NCBI RefSeq assembly: GCF_022605725.1
Contig: NC_065564.1
Location: 5,744,698-5,808,697 of the forward strand
Source of the DNA: Anthonomus grandis grandis
Taxonomy: Eukaryota > Arthropoda > Insecta > Coleoptera > Curculionidae
Length of the DNA stretch: 64,000 nucleotides
Reading direction: 5' to 3'
Shown: positions 34,601 to 46,600 of the stretch, piece by piece
Layout: each line of letters begins with the position of its first letter
Numbering within the stretch: position 1 is the stretch's first letter
The notes under the pieces: generated by a model
Told to the model about the DNA's origin: nothing
The model's database searches: none
Seen by the model: only the letters and a program-made list of their open reading frames with translations
Translations under genes and position numbers: made by a program

Positions 34601-37600
34601 AAGTGACATATTGGCACTGGTTGCGAGATGGCACTCAAAGAGGTGGGAGGCGGCCATCTTTGACTGTTAATCAAAATTGGCTGGTGGCACATCAAATTAA
34701 AGAGAATGATCCCGCGATTCCACCACTCCTACTTATTATCCCCGATCGTGTATCCACAATAACAATTCAACTCTCGCATTGACCCAATTAGCGCCCTGGA
34801 AATGGCATTTAAAAAAAGGTCTGCACGCCTGGATACTCATCGAGATCCCGTATTGTCTTTTTTATATTCCCTACATTATAGGCTCGCCTTAACAAATAAT
34901 TAAATTAAAATGTTCATTATCGTAACTCACTCCGCGGGGAGTAGGGTATAGCATTATTATCAGGAGAGCGATGTGATAATTCTAGTTTTATCAGTTGGGT
35001 GGAAAATGGCTGTCGAAGTGGATGATGGTGGTGCGTCCGTAAGGGAGGAAATGTTCATAAAAACCGTAGCGAAGAAGCCGGCGAATAAGTTTTATAGGAA
35101 GGGATCGGGGGTGGCCCCCGAGGAGCCCCCCAAAATCTACCCTGTGTCCAAGAGGATCTCTTTTAGGTTTGAAGTGACCGACGTCGACCGAGAGGATGAT
35201 CTCGAGTATATCGACCAAAGGGGCGAAAATTTCGGGAAAATTAATAAGAGTGTTTGTGAAAATGTGCCAAATCAGAGCAAGGAGATTTGTTTCGGTAAAA
35301 ACGGTGCGATTGCAAGCAAGATTTTTAAGGTACGTTTTATGGCGCCATAAAGTGTTTTACGACTATTGTTTGGTTTTGATTTAAATTTTATTTCGTTAAA
35401 ATCGGGTGAGTGTTCACGGAGATATGACCGATTTAGTTCCGGGCCCAACCACGGTCCTATTCCACGCACAGGTTGCGGAAAATGCGTTGGAACTTTGGTG
35501 TAGAAAAATATTGGAGGAAGGATTTTATGAAATATTAAATTTGCTTTTATTTAATAAACATTGCAATTAAATTGGTTAATAATTAACGGAGATATGATTG
35601 AATTTCAAGTTCGTGAAAATTTATATAGATATTGCATTTACCGTTAAATTAAAAAAAATCATTTAAAATTCAGGTATTCACCAAGCAACATATTTTTGGG
35701 TTACACTGGATTCTAAGTTCCAAAAACTAAAGATTTCTTATTACCTATAATTTTCTTGAAAAGCATTTTTTTCTCAGGCAATTATCTTCTGCAAAATAAA
35801 ACGTTTTTTCATTAAAATACTTCCTTAACCCCCCACCCACCCCACGCAGCTTACCAGTTAGAAATTGTTTTCAAAAATCATTGTTTTCCCAAATAATACA
35901 CATGAATACCAGCTGCTTTCGTTATTAATATCTAATCTACTAACACAGTTTGTTTATTTAAATTTGATATAATTATATATAATAATAAATATTAATACAA
36001 AAATAATGTTATTAGATTGGATATGATGAATGAAAAACGGTGATTTTTCAGAAGAATTTCTTACTGGGCAAATGATTGGGGTGGGTGGGGGGGTAAGGGT
36101 TGTGTTGATGACAAACAATGTTTTTGCAGAAAATATATATTCAATATTTAATTTAGTAATACTGTTTATTTAAATTTGATATAATTTTATATATAAATAT
36201 TTAGTATAAAAACAGCGTTATTAGATCGGATAATTTGACCGAAAAGGGTGATTTTTCAGAAGAATTTCTTACTGGGAAAATAATTGGGGTGGGTGGGGGG
36301 GTAAGGGTTGTGTTGATAAAAAACAATGTTTTTGCAGAAAATATATATTCAATATTTAATTTAGTAACACTGTTTATTTAAATTTGATATAATTTTATAT
36401 ATAAATATTTAGTATAAAAACAGCGTTATTAGATCGGATAATATGAACGAAAAAGGGTGATTTTTCAGAAGAATCTCATCAAATATTTGACGTGTAGTAG
36501 AGTTTAAAAGCTAGTTATGCAAATCCTGTGTCAATTTTTTAAATGCCAAAATTTTCTAACTTTTGTAAACATAATCGTATATGATATACATATATTCCAA
36601 TACAAAACTAAAAATTTTGTAAAAAATCGTTGAATAAATGTATATTTCACGAATAAATATATATACAGTGCATCTCAAAAGCTATGTCTAAATTCATTTA
36701 AAATTCACGGGTGTGTTCGAAGAAGAACGCTCGGACCCATCGATTTTTATTTCAAGTTGCGTATTTTTGCACGTGAAGTTTGTATATACGGGGTTGCTCA
36801 AAAATAAATTACGACCATCAACTTCATTTTTTCAAACGAAAGCACCTTTTTTTTATTTCATCTTTGAATTTCGTTTGGAATTCTACGTATGTTTCATACT
36901 TCATGTCCTATACCTAAAGTCAACAGTTATCGAAAAAAAGATGATTCATGTAACAAATAAAAAAAGAACAAAAATTAAGTTAAATGTTCAAAATGGTTGC
37001 CATTCACGGCTTGACAATATCCAAGGCGATCAAGAAAGTCTCGTTGCACATTTTCAATTATTTCCGGAGTTATGGCGCGCACTTCTCTGCGAATTCTCTC
37101 TTTCAAGTCATCTAGATTATTTGGCCTATTAACAAATACCTTCGACTTGAGGTATCCTCACAAAAAAAGTCCATTGGTGTTAGGTCAGGCGACTTAGCAG
37201 GCCATTCGATGGGTCCTCTCCTTCCTATCCACCGATTGGGAAAGATTTCATCCAAAAATTTACGCACAGTGGCAGCATAGTGCGGAGGAGCGCCATCTTG
37301 CTAGAAAATTAATTCTTCGTCAGGATAGTCTGGGTCCAATGGATTTGGAAATAAAGCTAGTAATGCTGGAACTAATTCAAATTGGAGAAAATCGAGATAC
37401 ACTTGTCCCGTTAAAGTCTGTTCAAAGAAAAAGGGACCTATTACTCTTCCGCGGGCTATTCCACACCACACATTTAGTTTTTGAGGGTACTGGGTGTTTA
37501 CCTCCATCATCCAATGCGGATTTTTTGTTGCCCAATAATATCGACAATTTTGTCTGTTCACACTACCATTTAAACAGAACGTGGCTTCATCGGAAAAAAT

Positions 37601-40600
37601 AATATTTGTTACTAAATTATTATGTAGATTGCACATGTTTTGTAAGCGTTCACAAAACTCATTTCGCCTATCGAAATCGTCATCAAATAACTCTTGCACA
37701 GGAATAACTTTGTAGGGGTGATATTTGTGCTTTTTAACTATTCGATGAACTATAGATTTCGCCATGTGTAAATTTGATTGACAGAGGAGTGCATGGATTT
37801 TCTTCCAAAGAAAGCAAAACGTCAAGTTGTTCATTTTCATCTCGAGCAGGACGACCAGATTTCGGCAGATCTCTAACATGACCGAATTCTCTAAATTTAG
37901 CCTCTATTCTACTCACCACCTTTTGACATATCGGAGGACGATCAGGATGGATTTCATTGAATAATTGAGCAGCTTCTCTTTGAGTACGTGTTCTATCACC
38001 AAACCCAATCATGCACAGAATTTCTATTTTTTCTCGTTCCGTTAACTTTACCATGGTGAAAACCGCAACTTTGCCGTACACTTCACACTTGACAATAGCT
38101 GTTTGGCGTACAACTGTCATACAGTTTCTATGAAAATACACGGTCACGAGCCAACAATAAAAAAACACGAATGAATGGAATTTTGCTCTGTATAAAAATT
38201 CTCAGAGATAAGGTGACTCGTAAGGTGAACTTCAATAATAATGTTCGATCGTCTTTTTTTCGATAACTGTTGACTTTAGGTATAGGACATGATGCATGAA
38301 ACATACGTAGAATTCGACGCGAAATTCAAAAATGAAATAAATAAAAGGTGCTTTAATTTGAAAAAATTAGGTTGATAGTCGTAATTTATTTTTCGTAATT
38401 TATTTAGAGCAACCCTTTATATATAAACTTCACGTACAAAAATACGCAACTTGAAATAAAAATTGACGGGTCCGAGTGTTTTTTTCTCGAACACACCCCT
38501 GAATTTTAAATGAATTTAGACATAACTTTTGGGATGCACTGCATATATATTGCATTTACCGTGAAATTAAATCATTTAAAATTCAGGTATTCACCAAGCA
38601 ACATATTTTTGGGTTACACTAGATTCTAAGTTCCAAAAACTAAAGATTTCTTATCACCTATAATTTTCTTAAAAAGCATTTTTTTCTCAGGCAATTATTT
38701 TCTGCAAAAAAAAACATTTTTTTATTAAAACACTCCCTTAACCCCCCACCCACCCCACGCAGCTTAACAGTTAAAAATTGTTTTCAAAAATCATTGTTTT
38801 CCAAAATAATACACATGAATACCAGCTGCTTTCGTTGTTAATATCTAATCTACTAACACAGTTTGTTTATTTAAATTTGATATAATTATATATAATAATA
38901 AATATTAATACAAAAATAATGTTATTAGATTGGATATGATGAATGAAGAACGGTGATTTTTCAGAAGAATTTTTTACTGGGCAAATGATTGGGGTGGGTG
39001 GGGGGGTAAGGGTTGTGTTGATGACAAACAATGTTTTTGCAGAAAATATATATTCAATATTTAATTTAGTAACACTGTTTATTTAAATTTGATATAATTT
39101 TATATATAAATATTTAGTATAAAAACAGCGTTATTAGATCGGATAATTTGACCGAAAAGGGTGATTTTTCAGAAAAATTTCTTACTGGGCAAATAATTGG
39201 GGTGGGTGGGGGGGTAAGGGTTGTGTTGATGACAAACAATGTTTTTGCAGAAAATATATATTCAATATTTAATTTAATAATACTGTTTATTTAAATTTGA
39301 TATAATTTTATATATAAATATTTAGTATAAAAACAGCGTTATTAGATCGGATAATTTGACCGAAAAGGGTGATTTTTCAGAAGAATTTCTTACTGGGCAA
39401 ATAATTGGGGTGGGTGGCGGGGTAAGGGTTGTATTGATAAAAAACAATGTCTTTGCAGAAAATATATATTTAATATTTACTTCTGATAACACTGTTTATT
39501 TAAATTTGATATAACTTTATATATAAATATTTAGTATAAAAATAGCGTTATTAGATCGGATAATTTGACCGAAAAGGGTGATTTTTCAGAAGAATTTCTT
39601 ACTGGGCAAATAATTGGGGTGGGTGGGGGGGTAAGGGTTGTGTTGATGACAAACAATGTTTTTGCAGAAAATATATATTCAATATTTAATTTAGTAATAC
39701 TGTTTATTTAAATTTGATATAATTTTATATATAAATATTTAGTATAAAAACAGCGTTATTAGATCGGATAATTTGACCGAAAAGGGTGATTTTTCAGAAG
39801 AATTTCTTACTGGGCAAATAATTGGGGTGGGTGGGGGGTAAGGGTTGTGTTGATGACAAACAATGTTTTCACAGAAAATATATATTCAATATTTAATTTA
39901 GTAACACTGTTTATTTAAATTTGATATAATTTTATGTATAAATATTTACTATAAAAACAGCGCTATTAGATTGGATAATATGGAAGAAAAAGGATGATTT
40001 TTCAGAAGAATTTCATCAAATATTTGAGGTGTAGTAGAGTTTAATAGCTAGTTATGCAAATCCTGTGTCAATTTTTTAAATGCTAAAATTTTCTAACTTT
40101 TGTAAACAGAATCGTATATGATATATATATATTCCAATATAAAACCAAAAATTTTGTAAAAAATCGTTGAATAAAATAAATATATATTTCACGAATAAAT
40201 ATATATATATATATACAGGGTGTCCCACTAGTGCGATAACGGACGATAGCTCCTTATACAGTGATACAAAAAAAAATTTTTATACAAAGCTACTTTACTG
40301 TCTAAGGTGCATAACATAAAAATATTTTTATGATATACAGGATTCATAAATGTGATATGATACACAACTTTTTTAATTTAAATGGAACACCCTATATTTT
40401 ATTGCATTTTTGGATTGCTTTAAAAATTCTGCATACCTTTTATCAAGCATCGTCTATACCAAAACTTACCCGTTTGTGAGATGTTTAATATTTTATCAAA
40501 AAATCGACGTTTGCACGTCTCCACGAAAACAAAAATAATTCACTGATTTGTAATCCTACAAACCAAATCTTTTGTAGGTTGTTAGTGCATACTTACACTT

Positions 40601-43600
40601 ACTTTATGGTCCTATGAGAATTTGATAATATTCTACAGGCTGTTCGCAATACTCTATCCAAAACCAAAAAATAATTAAGTAAACAACCATATCTTATTTT
40701 TTCAAATGGAATGACCCACATTTTTTTATCTTAAAATGTTCACAATGTGATAAGCTTTCTTTTTTGTTTTATCTGTAATAGTTATCGAGTTTTTTACACT
40801 TTTTCCTAATTTTGCCCTTAAAATCCACAATAGTCGTTTGCATGCAACACTGTTTGGGTGCAAGTGAGAAAAATTGTTTACTGGCAAGCAGAGTTTATGC
40901 ACAGAGATATCCGGATGCGGAACGACATCCAAATCGATTGGCATTTGAAAGACTAAAGGAGAGATTTGAAAGAACTGAAAATTTAAATTATGAAATGTCA
41001 CAAAGACAAAAAACAGGGGCAAATCCACAAAATAATCCACAAAATCCACAAAATGTCTTTTGTAGGCAAATTGAAAGGCAGTTGGACATTAAAAAATCCA
41101 CTGTTAATAGAATCACCCGGAAACATAAATTTCATCCATATCACGTACAAGAATTAAGCGATCAAGATTTTGCTAATCGCCGAAACTTTTGCCGCTGGGC
41201 TTTGCGTCAAATCCAACTGCAACAGGAATTTGTAAACCGACACAACTGCCATTATTACAACGATGTAAATCCAAGACATGTGATACCACTGGATCATCAA
41301 CATAGATGGCCACTTAATGTATGGGCTGGTATCATTCGGACAAAGCTTCTTGGACCATATTTCTTTGATGGGGCAGTGAACGGTCAGAACTTTCTACATT
41401 TTTTGCAAAATTAATTCGAAGAAGAGCTGGATGATTTACCGTTACAAACAATAAGACGAATGTGGCTACAATTAGATGGAGCGCCTTCTCATTTTAGCCG
41501 TGTTGTGAGGGCCCATTTTCGAAATAAATGGATTGGCAGGAGAGGACCAGTTGCTTGGCCGGCCAGATCTCCTGACTTCACAAAACTCGATTTTTTCTTC
41601 TGGGGGTTTGTGAAAAATCGGGTTTATCAAAGGCCTGTTACCACCAAAAACGACATGAAGCAAAGAATTCGGAATGTTTTTCAAGAAGTAACTAGAGAAA
41701 TGTTACAGAAAGTAAGCAGTTCTTTTGTTAAACGAATTCGTTTGTGTGATCAACACCAGGGTGGACATGTAGAACATTATTTATAGTTTAATGTACATAC
41801 CTTTTTGGTTTAGTCATTTGTTGTTGTTATTGTTCACAATTTTAATTTTTTTTATTTAAAGAATATTTTATTATTTGGTAAATTTTAAACAACATTTCTT
41901 TTCTGTACATTTTGGTATCATTAAATTTGTTGTAATTTAATAAAATGCCAATTTTAAAAATGCTTTTCAATCGGTTCCGTTTACTATTTTTAAAGTTTAA
42001 GGTTTAATAAATTGTTTTTTTCAAACGTCTAGCAAAATCTTTATCAGATAATTCTTGCATAATCTGTAGGTACCTACATAAAAACATGTGATTCTGTTAA
42101 CAAAGGATTTTTGAATTATCTAACTGTGCTTGCCAATAAACAGTAAAGTTACCTCAATTGCATCCAAACAGTTGAAACAGTAAATCATTTTCACCATATC
42201 CTCTTTCGAAAAATTCATTTTTAATGCAAAAATGTTTCGCTTTAGTAATAAACTGACAACACTAAATCTTCTGTAAAAGTAATTGCTTGATTTTTGTGCA
42301 ATTGTTATTTTTATGTTATGCACCATAGACAGTAAAGTAACTTTGTATAAAATATTTTTTTTTTGTATCACTGTATAAGGAGCTATCGTCCGTTATCGCA
42401 CTAATGGGACACCCTGTATATATTGTCACTTGCGCGTTTTTTTTAAATAAAAATTTCTATACACGATGCCTCAAGTAGAAACTATGGTGTCAACATGTAA
42501 AACTAAAACTTATATATTATGACGTTTTACAAACTCCTCAATACAATTTCTTGATGCAACTTCTCTTAACCGATGGACTGGACGAGGAGGACCGATTGAG
42601 TGGCCAGCAAGGTCACCGGATATAACCACATTAGATTTTTTCTTATGAGAGTATTTGAAGGCCAAAGTTTATGTGAATAGGCCAAATAGTGTTGATGATT
42701 TAAAGCAAAGAATTCGACTAATCGATCCGCAAGTTACTGAAAATGTGCAATTGGAGGTTATTTACCAACTTGAAAAATGCATTGAAGTAAATGGACCAGA
42801 AATTGAACATCAGTTGCAATAAATAATGTATAAATTTTTATTTTTTTATGTTTTATTATGTCAAATTTAACAAACTGCTGACTGAGGGATATGGTATAAT
42901 ATAGAAAAATTATGAAAAATATATCGTAAAATTGTAAAATGTTATCATATATAGATTTAAAAAAATTAATGTTGACTCCATAGTTTCTACTTAAGGTACC
43001 CTGTATAGAAAATTTTTATTGCAAACAACGTGTAAGTGACATTGCTAATCAACGTAGTAAAGAAGAAAAACACGCTTGAATTTCAAATGAATTTGTCGTG
43101 AATACACTGTATTAACCTTTCATTCGGCATTAAATGCTGTTAAATATATTAAAAAAACTAACCAAATCGGTTAATAATCAATGGAGATATGCGTCAATTT
43201 GTCCAAGCCTCACTGGTGCCAACCCTCTGATAAAACAAATTGTCCTATAACACAAAAACCATTAGCTTCCCGGAAATTTTCGTACTAACCATTTTTGTTG
43301 ACCATTAAAATCCCTTTAACCTCCCACCAATTTTAATCAAATCCGTGAACTGAACCTGAATCCGTTAACACTGAATTCTGCATCCTAGTATGGCGAAAAA
43401 GGGTCCGGATTCAAAGCCAAAGGCCAACCACAAGACTTCTACAGGATCCGAGACGAGTGTCTGGACAGCGGCACCCTCTTCGAGGATCCAGAGTTCCTGG
43501 CCAACGATTCCTCCCTGTATTTCAGCCAAAGACCTGACAGGTACTACGAATGGAAGCGACCAAGTGTAAGTAGACATTCACCCCTTCCACTACTCTTTAA

Positions 43601-46600
43601 TCAAAATCTCCTTTTGTAGGAGATCTGCGATAATCCCCAATTCTTCGTCGAGGGTTACTCGCGGTTTGACGTGCAACAGGGCGAGCTGGGCGACTGTTGG
43701 CTGTTGGCCGCTGCAGCAAATCTCACCCTGTACAACAGACTCTTCCTGCAAATCGTACCGGACGACCAGGACTTCGATGACAAATACGCGGGCGTTTTCC
43801 ATTTTAGGTAAGCCACCACCACCAAGGGCACCCTCAGGCTCTTACATTTTTCCTTTGCAGGTTCTGGCAGTACGGCAAATGGGTGGACGTGGTGATCGAC
43901 GACCGTCTCCCCACCTATAGAGGGGAACTAGTATTCCTGCACTCAACGGAGGAGAACGAGTTCTGGAGTGCCTTATTGGAGAAAGCTTATGCCAAGTGAG
44001 TACTAAACCAAGCCCACCTCCACAGTTTCAGAAAAGAAAATTCTAGATTACACGGCTCGTATGAGGCCCTAAAAGGAGGCTCCACCTGCGAGGCCATGGA
44101 GGACTTCACTGGAGGTGTGACGGAGATGTACGAGCTGGACGCAGCCCCTCCGAACCTCTTCCAGATCATGATTAAGGCCTACGAAAGGGCCTCCCTGATG
44201 GGCTGCTCCATAGAGCCAGACCCGCACGTGGTCGAGGCAGAAACTCCCGAGGGGCTGGTCAGAGGTCACGCCTACAGCATCACCAGGGTCCAATATGTCG
44301 ATATCCAGACCCCCAATGTCACCGGGAAGATCCCCCTGCTGAGGCTGAGGAACCCTTGGGGTAACGAGTCCGAGTGGAACGGGGCCTGGAGCGATGGGTA
44401 AGTTGCCCAATAAAAACTGAGATTGTGCCTAATAATAATGATTCCATAGGTCACCGGAATGGAGGTTCATTGGGGAGAGCGAGAAGGAGGAGCTTGGTCT
44501 CACGTTTGACAATGACGGGGAGTTCTGGATGTCTTACAAGGACTTCCAGAAGCACTTCAGCAGGGTGGAGATCTGCAATTTAAACCCGGATTCACTGAGC
44601 GAGGAGGAGATCAAGGAGGGTAACAAGAAGAAGTGGGAGATGTCCGTGTATGAGGGAGAGTGGGTGCGCGGAGTGACTGCCGGAGGGTGCAGGAACTTCT
44701 TGGGTAAGTCTAACTCAGAAAGTACTTAAGATACAAAAATTCTTCATATATCAAAATGTGCTCTAAGAGTTGCTCAAACTTTAAGTAAAACCAGACCACG
44801 CAAATCTACGGAGCTGAACTTTCTCTTACTCAGGTGGGCTTTTTGTTGGATGCCTTGGAGAAGGGATATCAAGTGGATACAATATACACAGATTTCTCCA
44901 AGGCATTCGACAAGGTACCTCACAATATTTTATTGCATAAATTAAAAATGATTGGTATTTAGGGCAGGGTTAATGTAAAACGTTTTTTTGTTGGCCTAAA
45001 AAAAAATGCTTTGTAAGGAAATTATAGGTGATAAGAAAATCTATAGTTTTTGTATCTATACTTGTACTCACGCAACTTTAAGGTTTTCGAGTGAAAAGTG
45101 AAAAAAACCCATTTTATTTCTCGAAAACTTGCCGAGATAACCTACAAGTGTCCAAATTTGTACATTGAATTGATGTAGAGCCGATATGTTAAATATGTAC
45201 ACATGCTTTTAGACTCCTTCTGGCATAATCCACAATACAGGATCACCTTGACGGACGTGGACGAGGACGATGAGGACGGGAATTGCACCCTGATCGTCGC
45301 CCTGATGCAAAAGAACCGCAGACAAATCAGGAGCACCGGCGCTGATCTTTTAACCGTCGGTTTCGCCATTTACCACGTAAGTTTTTTACTCCAAATCAAT
45401 GGAATCAAGGAGTTTACATGAATTTCTCGCAGCTCCCCTATCCAGACCGCGTACCGAAGCCCCTGGACGTCCAGTTCTTCAAGTACAACGCGTCAGTAGC
45501 GCGTTCACCCTCATTCATCAACCTCCGAGAGGTCTCGTGTCGCTTCAAGCTACCCCCGGGGACGTACTGCATGGTCCCGTCGACCTTCGACCCCAACGAG
45601 GAGGGAGAGTTCCTCCTGAGGGTGTTCAGCGAGAAACCGAACATTATGGAGTACGCTTCCGATGACACTGCACACTCCAGGGCGTCGCGGGAGGTGGACG
45701 ACGACCAAGAGGAGGACGAGGCTCCCGGTTACCGTCCGCCTCCCCCGCCCGAGGAGGACCACGCACCTCCCTCGGCTCCTTACAGCCCCTCTTACCCCTC
45801 GTACCCGCAACCCTCTTATCCAGGATATCCGGGAGCGGGCGGGTATTCCCCGCAACCGCAGGGGTATCCGGGCATGCCGCAACCCTCGCCGGGAGGCTAT
45901 CCTCAACCCGGCGGGTATCCCGGTTATCCGGGATACTCGCATCCGCAGCCGGGATACTCGCATCCGCAGTACCCGGGATATCCTGGATACCAGCCGCAAC
46001 CGCAGCCCCCACCTCGCAATCGGGATCGAGGGGATCCTATTAGCAATTTCTTTTCTAAGTTGTTCAAGTAGTTAAGTCTTTGCGGGGCTAAAGTTAACGT
46101 TTCCTTGTTCCTGGGGTTCTTACAGTTTAACAGTGGGGGCGTACGGTGGCAATATGGCTGTCGTGTCGGCTATTATTGTATATGGAAAACGGAACGTAGT
46201 GCTTTGTGATTTTTTAAATGGAACACTTATATATTTTTAAATATGCCTATCTAAAAATATATGGGGTGTTCCATTTAAAAAATCAAAGGTGTTGCCATTT
46301 TTCTGTATAAGCGGCAACGCTGCAGTGCTGAAAATATTTTAGACTAATAGAACATTGCTTGTTACTATGGCAACTAAATTTTCTGAAAAATGCTACGTTC
46401 CGTTTTCCATATACGTCGTCAATCACCCTATATATATAGACAGGTCTCATATGGCGTCCAGTTCAATTCCGCCATCTTGATATTTGTCAGATGACTTTTG
46501 ATGGCAGATAATAGGTGCTACATAAAGTTGCCAGAATTTAGATAACAAATGATTAAATTAAGTCTCATATTTACGCATGCTCAAGACACTCAAATGAAAA

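Noticed and set aside
45550..46075. Long frames on both strands opposite the calpain Gly/Tyr/Pro tail
   Set aside because: GC-rich repeat sequence keeps several frames open; only the plus frame continuing from the C2-like domain is supported.
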